Positions 15,913 through 24,607 of a stretch of 64,000 bases of DNA are shown here, in pieces. Source of the DNA: Paraburkholderia sp. SG-MS1 (lineage in GTDB: Bacteria > Pseudomonadota > Gammaproteobacteria > Burkholderiales > Burkholderiaceae); contig NZ_NPIH01000255.1 in the NCBI RefSeq assembly GCF_012275575.1, positions 24,932 through 88,931 on the forward strand, written 5' to 3'. The notes under the pieces were generated by a model, which saw only the letters and a list, made by a program, of their open reading frames with translations, searched no databases and was not told the DNA's origin. Position 1 is the first letter of the stretch. The number at the start of each line of letters is the position of its first letter. A program made the position numbers and the translations under genes.

Positions 15913-16797
15913 ATGAGTCTTCTGTCGATACTCCCCTCCCGCATCGCTACGGCACGCCGCGCCAGGCGCAAAGGCCCGCCGCCCTGCAGTTGCGCAGTGC
16001 CGCCGCTACCCAGCAAAGTCGCAACCGCCGTCGCGCGGCACGGTGGCGTATGGCGTGGCGCGGTGCTGCCGGTTCTCGCCATCGCGATCTGGGCCGTCAT
16101 ATCGGCGTTGCATCTCGTGAAGAGCGGCTTGCTCGTGAGCCCGCTCGCGGTCCTGCAAACCGGCTGGCACCAAACCGTGAGCGGCGCATTGTTGCGCGCA
16201 CTCTCGGCATCGCTCGCACGCGAGGCGAGCGGCTTCGTCATCGGCACAGTGGGCGGTCTGCTGCTCGGCAGCCTGCTCGGTTTTTCGCGGATTGCACGCC
16301 GGATGGTCGGACCGAGCTTCGACACGTTCAAGCAGATCTCGCTGTTCGCGTGGATACCGCTAATCTCCGTGTGGTTCGGCCTCGGCGATGCGGCCAAGGT
16401 GGTGTTCCTGTCGCTGGCCGCGCTGCTGCCGGTGACCGCGCACACCTGCGACGGCATTCATGCGGTGCCGCGCAGCTACATCGAAGTGGCGCGCGCGTTC
16501 CGCTATTCGCGCCTGCAACTGATCACGCACGTGATTTTGCCCGCGGCGCTGCCGTCGATCTTCACCGGCATCTACCTCGCGCTGATCTATTCGTGGCTCG
16601 CCACGCTCGGCGCGGAATATCTGCTGGTCTCGGGCAGCGGCATCGGCAATCTGCTGATCGATGGCAGCGAGCAGTTCCGCATGGACCTGGTGCTGTTCGG
16701 CATCATCGTGGTGGGCTTGACCGGCTGGGCCCTCAATGCGTTGGCTCGCGCGATCGAACGGGCCATTTTCGCGCGCCGACCGGCGCGCGCGTCGTAG
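15913..16797 (+). CDS. ABC transporter permease (SsuC-like), second of two
   Basis: A 294-residue membrane protein 34 bp after the first permease. After a basic, Pro-rich N-terminus it has about six helices and its own coupling loop (SYIEVARAFRYSRLQLITHVILPAALPSIFTGI). It is clearly related to, but diverged from, the gene before it. SsuABC systems usually carry one permease gene, so the pair suggests a heterodimer. Confidence 0.85.
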   Translation: MSLLSILPSRIATARRARRKGPPPCSCAVPPLPSKVATAVARHGGVWRGAVLPVLAIAIWAVISALHLVKSGLLVSPLAVLQTGWHQTVSGALLRALSASLAREASGFVIGTVGGLLLGSLLGFSRIARRMVGPSFDTFKQISLFAWIPLISVWFGLGDAAKVVFLSLAALLPVTAHTCDGIHAVPRSYIEVARAFRYSRLQLITHVILPAALPSIFTGIYLALIYSWLATLGAEYLLVSGSGIGNLLIDGSEQFRMDLVLFGIIVVGLTGWALNALARAIERAIFARRPARAS

Positions 16798-16826
16798 CTC
16801 ACGCCCACTTTCACAGGATCGTTCTC

Positions 16827-17690
16827 ATGACCCTCGCGACATCGGAAGGACTCGACATTCGTCATGTGCGCAAGCGCTATATCCAGCAAGACACGGCGCT
16901 CGATGTGCTCGACGACATCACTTTGCGCGTGCGCCCCGGCGAATTCGTCAGTGTGCTCGGCGCGAGCGGCTGCGGCAAATCCACTCTGCTGAGGCTGATC
17001 GCGGGGCTCGACACCGACTATAGCGGCGAGATCCTTGTCGCCGGCGAACAGGTGCGTGACACCTCCTTGCAACGCGGCATCGTGTTTCAGGACCACCGGC
17101 TGTTCCCGTGGCTCACCGCATCACAGAACATTCTGGCGGCACTGCGCAACGCGCCGCTCACGGCGAAACAGAAACGCGATGCTGTCGCCGAACACATCGC
17201 CCTCGTCGGGCTCGCGGGCTTCGAAAATGCGTATCCGAATCAGTTGTCGGGCGGCATGGCGCAGCGCGTGGCGATTGCACGCGGGCTGGTCAACCGCCCG
17301 CGCGTGCTGTTGCTCGACGAGCCGTTCGGCGCGCTCGACGCACTCACCCGCGGCCGCCTGCAAAACGAATTGCAGCGCATCTGGGAACAGGAGCGCATCA
17401 CGATGATCCTCGTCACGCATGACGTGGACGAGGCGGTGTATCTCGGCGATCGCGTCGTGACGATGGCGCCGCGCCCCGGCCGTATCAAACGGATCGTCGA
17501 CGTCGCGCTGCCCCGCCCGCGCGATCGCGCCGACGTGCGCTATATCCGCCTGCGCGACGAGATCGTGGCCGACTTCGGCGAGCGAGACGAGGCGCGTCAC
17601 GAGTCGCCTGGCTCGCACGATGGACACGACGGCTCGCCGTCCGCGCCGGTCGTACATCCACCGATTACCGAATGGCGTCTCGCGTGGTGA
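16827..17690 (+). CDS. ABC transporter ATP-binding protein (SsuB-like)
   Basis: ATG 16827 (MTLATSEGLDIRHV) follows a weak GGA. The 287-residue protein has Walker A GASGCGKST, the Q-loop in VFQDHRLFPWL, signature LSGGMAQRVAIARGL, Walker B VLLLDEPFGALDA and a switch His (VTHDVDEAV). It is the energising subunit for the two permeases upstream. The C-terminus carries an extra acidic/His-rich tail of about 40 residues. Confidence 0.9.
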   Translation: MTLATSEGLDIRHVRKRYIQQDTALDVLDDITLRVRPGEFVSVLGASGCGKSTLLRLIAGLDTDYSGEILVAGEQVRDTSLQRGIVFQDHRLFPWLTASQNILAALRNAPLTAKQKRDAVAEHIALVGLAGFENAYPNQLSGGMAQRVAIARGLVNRPRVLLLDEPFGALDALTRGRLQNELQRIWEQERITMILVTHDVDEAVYLGDRVVTMAPRPGRIKRIVDVALPRPRDRADVRYIRLRDEIVADFGERDEARHESPGSHDGHDGSPSAPVVHPPITEWRLAW

Positions 17691-17745
17691 CGCGGCGCAA
17701 AACCATGAACCGGCGTAAAAACAGCGACATTCCGCGGAGCAAACG

Positions 17746-19113
17746 ATGAGTGAGAGCAAACGGCAGATCAGGCTAGGTGCCTTTCTGATGGAGACCGGTC
17801 ACCATATCGCCGCATGGCGGCACCCCGACACGCACGCGAGCGGCGGACTCGACTTCCAGCACTACGCCCAACTCGCGCAAATCGCGGAGCGCGCGAAATT
17901 CGACGCGGTCTTCTTCGCCGACAGCGTCAGCGTGCGTGATACCAACCTGCCCTCGCTATCGCGCACCGCGCGCGCCGATCACTTCGAACCGTTGACGCTG
18001 CTATCGGCGCTATCGGTCGTCACGCAGAACATCGGGCTGATCGCGACAGTGTCCACCACGTTCAACGAGCCCTACAACCTGGCGCGCAAGTTTGCGTCGC
18101 TCGATCATCTGAGCGGCGGCCGCTCGGGCTGGAATCTCGTGACGTCGAGCACGGAATCCGAGGCGCTGAACTTCAGCTTCGAGCGACATCCGGAGCACAG
18201 CGAACGCTATGAGCGCGCGAAAGAGTTCTACGACGTGGTCGCGGGACTCTGGGATAGCTGGGAAGACGACGCGTTCCTGCGCGACAAGGAAAGCGGCGTG
18301 TACTTCGATCAGGACAAGCTGCACGTGCTCAATCATCGCGGCAAGCATTTCCAGGTGCGTGGGCCGCTGAACGTCGCGCGCTCGCCGCAGGGCTGGCCGG
18401 TCGTGGTGCAGGCGGGCGCGTCGGAGGCCGGTAAGGAACTTGCCGCGCAGACCGCCGAAGTCATCTTCGTCGCACATCAAACGCTGGAGGAAGCGCAGAC
18501 GTTCTATCGCGACATCAAGCGCCGGCTCGCGCGTTATGGCCGCCAGCCGGAGCACCTGAAGATCATGCCGGGCATTTTTCCGGTCATCGGCCGGACCGAA
18601 GAGGAAGCGCGCGCGAAATTCGACGCGCTGCAGGATCTGATTCATCCGACCGTGGGTTTGTCGTTGCTCACCAACATGGCGGGGGGCGTCGACCTGTCGC
18701 ACTACCCTCTGGACGGACCGTTCCCCGAGCTTCCGGAAACCAACGGCGGCAAGAGCCGGCAACGTCTGCTGCTCGATCTCGCGCGGCGCGAGAATCTGAC
18801 GATTCGCGACCTGTATCTGCGCATCGCAGGCGCGCGAGGACATCAGCAGGTGATCGGCACGCCGCAGAGTATCGCGGATCAGTTGCAGCAGTGGTTCGAG
18901 GAGGAAGGCGCGGACGGCTTCAATATCATGTCGCCGTGGCTGCCTGGCGGGCTGAGCGAATTCGCCGATCTGGTCGTGCCGGAATTGCAGCGGCGCGGGC
19001 TGTTCCGAACCGACTACGAAGGACGCACGCTGCGTGAAAATCTCGGACTGCCGCGACCGGTGAATCGCCATGTTCTGGCGGCAAAGGAACGGCAAGCGGT
19101 GCCGGCGCGCTAG
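17746..19113 (+). CDS. FMN-dependent monooxygenase, NtaA/SnaA/DszA family
   Basis: A 455-residue luciferase-like (LLM) enzyme, 55 bp after the ATPase gene. The start IRLGAFLMETGHHIAAWRHP, FFADSVSVRD, GLIATVSTTFNEPYNLARKFASLDHLSGGRSGWNLVTS and FQVRGPLNVARSPQGWPVVVQAGAS are hallmarks of the NtaA/DszA branch. Members use reduced flavin from a separate reductase to oxidise sulfones, sulfonates or aminopolycarboxylates. The linked transporter points to an organosulfur substrate. No flavin reductase gene is visible nearby. Confidence 0.85.
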   Translation: MSESKRQIRLGAFLMETGHHIAAWRHPDTHASGGLDFQHYAQLAQIAERAKFDAVFFADSVSVRDTNLPSLSRTARADHFEPLTLLSALSVVTQNIGLIATVSTTFNEPYNLARKFASLDHLSGGRSGWNLVTSSTESEALNFSFERHPEHSERYERAKEFYDVVAGLWDSWEDDAFLRDKESGVYFDQDKLHVLNHRGKHFQVRGPLNVARSPQGWPVVVQAGASEAGKELAAQTAEVIFVAHQTLEEAQTFYRDIKRRLARYGRQPEHLKIMPGIFPVIGRTEEEARAKFDALQDLIHPTVGLSLLTNMAGGVDLSHYPLDGPFPELPETNGGKSRQRLLLDLARRENLTIRDLYLRIAGARGHQQVIGTPQSIADQLQQWFEEEGADGFNIMSPWLPGGLSEFADLVVPELQRRGLFRTDYEGRTLRENLGLPRPVNRHVLAAKERQAVPAR

Positions 19114-19152
19114 AGCGCGTTGGCTCGGCGTCCGTCCTGCCTCCAGACGTAG

Positions 19153-19398
19153 CGCGGCGGCTACGGCGACACCCGCCAGGCCGACTATCAGCAGCGGTTG
19201 CGGCGCTCGATGGCTGGGATTGCGTGGAGCGAGATGTTCGTCGGCGGCGATCCGAGCGACAGCGGGCTGACCGGTGCTTCGCTGTCATGGCCCGCAACCC
19301 TGTACGCGCGGACGCCTGAAATGCGCGCCGTCTTCAATGCCCTTGCATCACGTGCCAGCACCAGACACGACACCAACTATCGCCTTGCCGGCGCTTAG
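19153..19398 (+). pseudogene. Possible gene remnant after the monooxygenase
   Basis: Translation from 19153 gives about 80 protein-like residues (including YGDTRQADYQQRLRRS, SEMFVGGDPSDSGLTG and TPEMRAVFNALASRAS) with no good start and a stop just upstream. It overlaps the end of the converging permease gene by four bases. I cannot name the family. It may be the tail of a deleted gene or a short uncharacterised protein. Confidence 0.3.
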
Positions 19399-20093
19399 CG
19401 ACGCACCTCGGAACTCACACCCCATGCGCGAGCCAGCAGACGCGTGACACCCCACTGAAAAGCGCCGCACAACACGAGATACACCAGAGCGACGAATAGA
19501 AAGATCTGCGCCGGATAGACCATCAACCGGCTGTTCACCTGATTCGCGAGAAACGTGAACTCCGGCACGCCGACGATATACGCCAGCGACGTGTCCTTGA
19601 TCAACGAGACCCACTGGTTGACGAACGACGGCGTCATCGTGCGAATCGCCTGAGGCAGCAGCACGTGGCGCAGCGCTTCGCCGCGCGTCATGCCGAGCGA
19701 CAGCGCCGCCTGCCATTGGCCCTCCCCCACCGCGACGATGCCCGCCTGAACCGAATGCGACAGATACGCGCCGCCGATCAGCGCCAGTGCGCAGACCACG
19801 GTCGCCAGTCCCGGGACATCGATATGCAGCAGCACCGGCATGAGGAAGAACGTCCAGAAGATCAGCATCAGCACCGGAATCGCGCGAAAGAAACCGACGA
19901 CGGCGAGCAGCAGCACATGCAGTGCACCCCGCGTCATGACCAGCGCGACGCCCCCCGCGACGCCGAGCAGCGCCGAGAGCACGGCCGAGCTCAGCGTCAA
20001 CGCCACGGTCAGCGCCACCCCGCCGAGCGGCCCGTCAGGAAACGCGCCGGTCAACAGATATCGCAAGACCGGCAGCCAGTCCGCAGTGCTCAT
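19395..20093 (-). CDS. Polar amino-acid ABC transporter permease, GltK-like
   Basis: A 232-residue membrane protein starting at ATG 20093, which overlaps the stop of the upstream permease (ATGA). It has about five helices and the His/Glu-type signature (LGMTRGEALRHVLLPQAIRTMTPSFVNQWVSLIKDTSL). It forms the channel with the preceding permease. No ATPase gene follows. Confidence 0.85.
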   Translation of the reverse strand: MSTADWLPVLRYLLTGAFPDGPLGGVALTVALTLSSAVLSALLGVAGGVALVMTRGALHVLLLAVVGFFRAIPVLMLIFWTFFLMPVLLHIDVPGLATVVCALALIGGAYLSHSVQAGIVAVGEGQWQAALSLGMTRGEALRHVLLPQAIRTMTPSFVNQWVSLIKDTSLAYIVGVPEFTFLANQVNSRLMVYPAQIFLFVALVYLVLCGAFQWGVTRLLARAWGVSSEVRR

Positions 20094-20848
20094 GACCGGC
20101 CGCCACGCGAAATCCGCAAGCCGTTCGCGCCGGACGGACCATACGCGCCGCGGCGCTGCCAGATCAGCAATGCGACTTCGATTGCGGCGATCGCCGCAAT
20201 GTAAAGCACCGTCGCCATGCCGAACGACTGGAACGTCCTGAGCGTCTCCGTCTCGACCTGGCGCGACGAGTACGACAGTTCGGCGAGACCGATCGCCATC
20301 GTCAGCGACGAGTTCTTGATGACATTCATGTATTGGCCCGCAAGCGGCGGCGTCGCGATCCGCACCGCTTGCGGCAGGATCACATGGCGGAAGGTCGCGA
20401 AGCGCCTCAGACCAAGTGCGGCGGCCGCCTGATACTGCCCATCGCGCACGCCGCGCATCCCCGCACGGAATTCCTCGCCGATGAAGGTTGTCGTATAGCA
20501 CGTGAGGCCGAACCAGCCCGCGACGAATTCGAACGTCGGCCAACTGAGCGCGAGCGGCCCCACTACGACCACGTGCGCCGTGTTGAGCCAGTTCATCAAG
20601 CCCTCGGGCAACAGCACAGCCGCGCCGAAATACCAGAAGAGCAATTGCACGAGCAGCGGCGAGTTACGGAATACCAGCACGTAGCCGGCTGCCGCACGGC
20701 GCCACGCGGCATGGGAGGCGCTGCGCGCGAGCGCCAGCGCAAAACCCAGCAGCGTCGCGCCAATGATCACGAAGACCGACAGCGTCAGCGTCATCGCGAA
20801 ACCATGCCATATCCACGCCACATAGCGAGGTTCGAGCCACGCGTTCAT
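20090..20848 (-). CDS. Polar amino-acid ABC transporter permease, GltJ-like
   Basis: I take ATG 20848 with AGGA eight bases upstream. The 252-residue protein has about five helices, FRNSPLLVQLLFWYFG and the coupling loop LGLRRFATFRHVILPQAVRIATPPLAGQYMNVIKNSSL typical of glutamate/aspartate importers. It is translationally coupled to the next permease. A terminator-like hairpin separates it from the binding-protein gene. Confidence 0.85.
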   Translation of the reverse strand: MNAWLEPRYVAWIWHGFAMTLTLSVFVIIGATLLGFALALARSASHAAWRRAAAGYVLVFRNSPLLVQLLFWYFGAAVLLPEGLMNWLNTAHVVVVGPLALSWPTFEFVAGWFGLTCYTTTFIGEEFRAGMRGVRDGQYQAAAALGLRRFATFRHVILPQAVRIATPPLAGQYMNVIKNSSLTMAIGLAELSYSSRQVETETLRTFQSFGMATVLYIAAIAAIEVALLIWQRRGAYGPSGANGLRISRGGRS

Positions 20849-20880
20849 CGTCACCATCCTGAAGCTAGTGCAGTTGCGCA

Positions 20881-20923
20881 AACAAAACAAACCGGCCTGC
20901 CGTCACATGGACTGCAGGCCGGT
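20881..20923 (-). terminator. Hairpin with T-run between binding-protein and permease genes
   Basis: On the minus strand, ACCGGCCTGC pairs perfectly over 10 bp with GCAGGCCGGT around a 13-base loop, followed by TTTGTTTTGTT. It lies after the binding-protein gene and before the permeases. Partial termination here would give much more binding protein than channel, a common arrangement. Confidence 0.75.
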
Positions 20924-20941
20924 CAGCGAGCTTGACAAGCC

Positions 20942-21760
20942 TCAGCTCTTCTGGGGATCGCCAATCTTGAACAGACGCGGCAGCGGCGCCTTGCTGGCCG
21001 GACCGAACCACTGGTCGTAGATCTTCGCGGCGTTGCCGTTTGCCTCGAGCCCCGTCAGCGTTTCGTTGACGACGCCGAGCAACCGCGACTCGTTCTTCGG
21101 CACGCCGACACCTTCATAGTCGTTCGAAATCGTGAACGGCGGGATCTCGTATTTTTCCTTGTCGGGCACGTTGGCGAGCAAGGCGACCAGCTTCGGGCCG
21201 TCCTGCGTGATCGCCTGCACGTTGCCCGCACGCAGCGCGGCGAATGCGAACGGCGTGTCGTCATAGGCGACGATGGTAGCCGCGGGGAACTGCGCGCGGA
21301 CCTGCTGTTCGTTCGTCGTGCCCTTGTCCGCGCCGATCCGCAAGCTGCCCAGTTGCTGCGGCGCTTTCAACACGCCCTTCTTCGCGATGAACTGCGTGCC
21401 CGACGCGAAATATGGCGTGCTGAAATCGATTTCCTTTTTGCGCTCCTCGGTGATCGTGAAGTTCGCGAAGACCAGATCGACCTTGTTCGACTTCAGAAAG
21501 GCAATCCGGTTGGCGGGATTGGTGGTCTGAATCTCCAGTTTGACGCCGAGCTTCGCTGCGACGGCGCGTGCGTAGTCGACGTCGAGGCCGACGACCTGAT
21601 TCGTCTTCGGGTCGACGAAGCCAAAGGGAGGATTGCTGTCGAAGGTCGCAACACGTAATACGCCGGCTTTTTTGATGTCGTCGAGTCGATCGGCATGCGC
21701 GACGCCCGACACGGTCAGCAGCAGCCCGAGGACGGCGGCGCCGCGAGTCCAGATTTTCAT
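20942..21760 (-). CDS. Glutamate/aspartate-type ABC transporter substrate-binding protein
   Basis: A 272-residue periplasmic protein with signal peptide (MKIWTRGAAVLGLLLTVSGVAHA) and the family-3 binding-protein pattern: LRVATFDSNPPFGFVDPKTNQVVGLDVDYARAVAAKLGV, VDLVFANFTITEERKKEIDFSTPYF and a second-lobe IGADKGTTNEQQV. It resembles GltI-like proteins for acidic amino acids. It is the first gene of a three-gene set lacking an ATPase. Confidence 0.85.
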   Translation of the reverse strand: MKIWTRGAAVLGLLLTVSGVAHADRLDDIKKAGVLRVATFDSNPPFGFVDPKTNQVVGLDVDYARAVAAKLGVKLEIQTTNPANRIAFLKSNKVDLVFANFTITEERKKEIDFSTPYFASGTQFIAKKGVLKAPQQLGSLRIGADKGTTNEQQVRAQFPAATIVAYDDTPFAFAALRAGNVQAITQDGPKLVALLANVPDKEKYEIPPFTISNDYEGVGVPKNESRLLGVVNETLTGLEANGNAAKIYDQWFGPASKAPLPRLFKIGDPQKS

Positions 21761-22148
21761 ATGCGAATCCCGTGGTGTTATCGGTTCAATGCTTTTGTAT
21801 TGTTTCGGGCAGCCCCGTGCCCTTGGCGCAGACTGTAGCAGCGCGCCATGTCGAACCGAACCAACGATTTGTCAGGTGCTAAGTCGTCGCCGTCATAAAC
21901 GGCGACGTCACGGTTGTCGCTCCTCGAACGAGATGCCGACCTCTTCGTGCAGCGCGCTTGCGGCTGCGGATCAGGCGCTTCAATGCGTTCTTGTAGTGTG
22001 TTGTCGATGAATCGTAGCCGCCGACTTTCATCCGGAGATGTCGCACCTCCCGACCCGGTCTCTCTGCGTTCTTGCCATGATTCTTTTCCCCGCGACCGAC
22101 ACACGACCTGGGTCCCACAGACGCGGGCAGCTCGCCGAGACCCGTCGC
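21761..22148. other. 388-bp gene-free stretch
   Basis: It should contain the promoter of the amino-acid transporter. GACCTGGGTC at 22105-22114 is a weak relative of the GGACYTTGGTCC element seen further right, but it is next to no gene start. No other structure was recognised. Confidence 0.35.
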
Positions 22149-22547
22149 TCATTGCTTGAGGATCTTCCAGGGTCCGTTGCCCTGTTTGCAGACGGTCGGC
22201 GTCCAGCTTTGGGTCTGGCCTTTGGCCATCGCGACGAGCGTTGCGGTGCGGCAGGTTTTATCCCCCTCCTTCGTCGTGCCGTGCGGCGTAATCGTGCCGG
22301 TGATCGAAACGGAGTTGCCGGTGCCGGCATTGCTCCACGCCAACGATTCGTCATCCTTCTTTGTTTCGAGCGCAATTTGCGCCGCATCGTTAAGCGCCTT
22401 ACGGTCGGCATCCTTCATGTAGCTGACGGGCGTGTCCTTCAAAAAATTCAGGTTCGCGGCATGGCTGAAGCTCGCGCCGGCCAGCAGCGCGGCAGCCGCG
22501 ATCCACTGCGGGAACCGGCGTACGGCCATACGAAATCGGGCTGGCAT
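22149..22547 (-). CDS. RT0821/Lpp0805-type surface-antigen-like exported protein
   Basis: A 132-residue protein with a signal peptide (RFPQWIAAAALLAGASFSHA). The mature part has MKDADRKALNDAAQIALETKKDDESLAWSNAGTGNSVSITGT and two Cys in CRTATLVAMAKGQTQSWTPTVC, a pattern of the 17-kDa surface-antigen C-terminal domain. GGAG precedes ATG 22547. It lies 35 bp after the SulP gene on the same strand and may be co-transcribed. Role unknown. Confidence 0.65.
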   Translation of the reverse strand: MPARFRMAVRRFPQWIAAAALLAGASFSHAANLNFLKDTPVSYMKDADRKALNDAAQIALETKKDDESLAWSNAGTGNSVSITGTITPHGTTKEGDKTCRTATLVAMAKGQTQSWTPTVCKQGNGPWKILKQ

Positions 22548-22582
22548 AGGTCATCTCCGTTAATAGCTGCTGCGGCCGCACG

Positions 22583-24406
22583 CTACGTCGTAGCCCTGGG
22601 TGCCGCATCGGGGTCATCGGCAGTGTTGCGTGTCGCCTCGAACTCGTCGACGAGGTCCGCCACCGAACTGCGTCGGCCGATATGGCCAAAGCGCTCTTCG
22701 AGCCCTTCGGCGCGCAGGATGTCCCGCACCTCCGCGTGGGCGGCCACCACTTTCATGACCCTGCCGGACGCCTGGAGCGCGTCGTGCAACGCCTTGAGCA
22801 TCCGCGCCCCCGCGAGGTCGACAACCGGCGACGCGGACAGGTCGCAGATCACCAGGCGGACCGGCTCGGGCGCCGCGCGAATCTGCCGCCAGATCGTCTC
22901 GCGCACGTGCTCGACATTGAAGTAAAGCAGCGACGCCTCGACGCGCACCGGCAGCACATGCGCAATCGCCTCGTTCTCGGCGTGCCGCTGAAGGTCCGAG
23001 AAAACGCGCGTGCCGGGGATGCGCCCGAGCACCGCCACATGCGGGTGCGCGGCGCGCCGGATGATCAGCAACATCGACACCAGCACGGCGACGATCACGC
23101 CGTTCAGGATTCCCAACATCAGCACCGCCGCAAACGCGACCATGGAGATTGCGAACTCGAAGCGGCTGACACGCCAGACATGGCGCAATTCACCGAGATC
23201 GACAAGCCCCTTCACGGCCACCAGCACAATGGCCGCCAGCACGACGTTGGGCAGATTGGCCAGCAGCCCGGTCAGGAACATCAGACAGAATCCGATGGCA
23301 ATCGACGCGAATACGAGTGCAAGCGGCGTCTTCGCCCCGGCCTTGTCGTTGACCGACGATTGTGAGAGTCCGCCTGCGACCGGGTACGCCTGGAACAGTC
23401 CCGCGGCCAGATTCGCCGCGCCCAGACCGAGCAGTTCCTGGCGGGCGTCGATCTCGTAGCCATTTTTCTGGGCGAGCGCGCGCGCTGCCGAGACGCTCTC
23501 GACATACGCCAGCAGCAGACACGCAAAAGCGAGCGGGATCACGCCATCGACATCGCGCAAGCGCAAGCCCGGCAGGTGGAACTCGGGCAAGCCTTGCGGC
23601 AGCGCGCCCACCACCTTGAATCCAGCGCCCGCCAGCGGCGTGATGGACAAGACGACGATCGAAGCCGCGACGACGACCAGCGCAACCGGGCGCCCCGGCA
23701 GGAATTTCTCGCCCAGCACCGGCAGCGCCACGCACACGAGCCCAAAGGCGAGCACGGTCAGGTTGGTCTGCGAAAGCTGGCCGCCAAGCACGGCGATCCG
23801 CTCGAAGAACGACTCGCCGCCGCCCTTCACGCCGAACAGCTTGGGCAGTTGCGTCATTGCGATGGTGAGCGCCGCCCCCGCCTTGAAGCCGAGCAGAATC
23901 GTCTCGCTGATGAAATTCACCAGCGAACTCAGGCGCAGCAGCCAGGCGACCAGACACATGCCGGCGATCAGCACGGCCGTGAGCGCCGCGATCGAAGCCC
24001 AGCGCACCGGATCGCCGCCGGCCATCCCTGCGACCGTCACGCCGACCAGCATCGAGATCGCCGAAGTCGGGCCGATCGCCAGTTGGCGCGACGAGCCGAA
24101 CAGCGCGTAGAAGAGTCCACCAACCAGATATCCGTAGATGCCGTACTGCGGCGGCAAGCCGGCCAGCGATGCGTAGGCGAGCGATACCGGAATGCCATAG
24201 GCCGCGAGCGTCACACCGGCTATCGCGTCGTGCGCGAGCCATCGGGGCTGGTAGCTGCGCAGCCACTGCGCGGGAGGAAACGCATGGCGCCACCCGCGTG
24301 CGGGCGGATCGGCCGTTACCGGACCGGTGACGCTGGATTCCCTGGTCAACGTAGCGCCTCGCGTGTAGAAGCCGACTCGACGGAAAGACGGGCGTACTTC
24401 CGTCAT
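22583..24406 (-). CDS. SulP-family anion transporter with STAS domain
   Basis: I start at ATG 24406 (MTEVRPSF), since the upstream extension is poor and contains the GGACCTTGGTCC element. The 607-residue protein has a SulP transmembrane domain (GIPVSLAYASLAGLPPQYGIYG, SSRQLAIGPTSAISMLVG, SQSSVNDKAGAKTPLALVFAS) of about 10-14 helices and a C-terminal STAS domain (ICDLSASPVVDLAGARML). SulP proteins move sulfate, bicarbonate or dicarboxylates. The promoter element links it to the stress genes further right. Confidence 0.85.
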   Translation of the reverse strand: MTEVRPSFRRVGFYTRGATLTRESSVTGPVTADPPARGWRHAFPPAQWLRSYQPRWLAHDAIAGVTLAAYGIPVSLAYASLAGLPPQYGIYGYLVGGLFYALFGSSRQLAIGPTSAISMLVGVTVAGMAGGDPVRWASIAALTAVLIAGMCLVAWLLRLSSLVNFISETILLGFKAGAALTIAMTQLPKLFGVKGGGESFFERIAVLGGQLSQTNLTVLAFGLVCVALPVLGEKFLPGRPVALVVVAASIVVLSITPLAGAGFKVVGALPQGLPEFHLPGLRLRDVDGVIPLAFACLLLAYVESVSAARALAQKNGYEIDARQELLGLGAANLAAGLFQAYPVAGGLSQSSVNDKAGAKTPLALVFASIAIGFCLMFLTGLLANLPNVVLAAIVLVAVKGLVDLGELRHVWRVSRFEFAISMVAFAAVLMLGILNGVIVAVLVSMLLIIRRAAHPHVAVLGRIPGTRVFSDLQRHAENEAIAHVLPVRVEASLLYFNVEHVRETIWRQIRAAPEPVRLVICDLSASPVVDLAGARMLKALHDALQASGRVMKVVAAHAEVRDILRAEGLEERFGHIGRRSSVADLVDEFEATRNTADDPDAAPRATT

Positions 24407-24484
24407 GTAATCGAGGGCATGACAATGCCCCGGGCCGCCCGTTCCGTTTCCCAAGCGTAGCCGGTGGGCGGCGCAATCCACATC

Positions 24485-24496
24485 GGACCTTGGTCC
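24485..24496. promoter_or_regulatory. GGACCTTGGTCC element (site 1, SulP)
   Basis: GGACC-TT-GGTCC has perfect five-base arms and lies 78 nt upstream of the SulP start codon, flanked by ATC and TA. It is the best match of a family of sites in this region (27100, 41647, 41689, 42195, 46319, 47231). Confidence 0.6.
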
Positions 24497-24607
24497 TAGG
24501 TGCTTTCGCGCATGCATGCGCGCGCCGCCCCGGCGCCCGCTTCAAAGCGCGCTCAACGCAGATTCATCGCGCGTTCGAAGCGCATCCCTCGCACGTTCCT
24601 GACCGAC

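Noticed and set aside
22105-22114. GACCTGGGTC as another member of the GGACYTTGGTCC family
   Set aside because: The centre differs (TG for TT) and no start codon lies at the expected distance on either strand.
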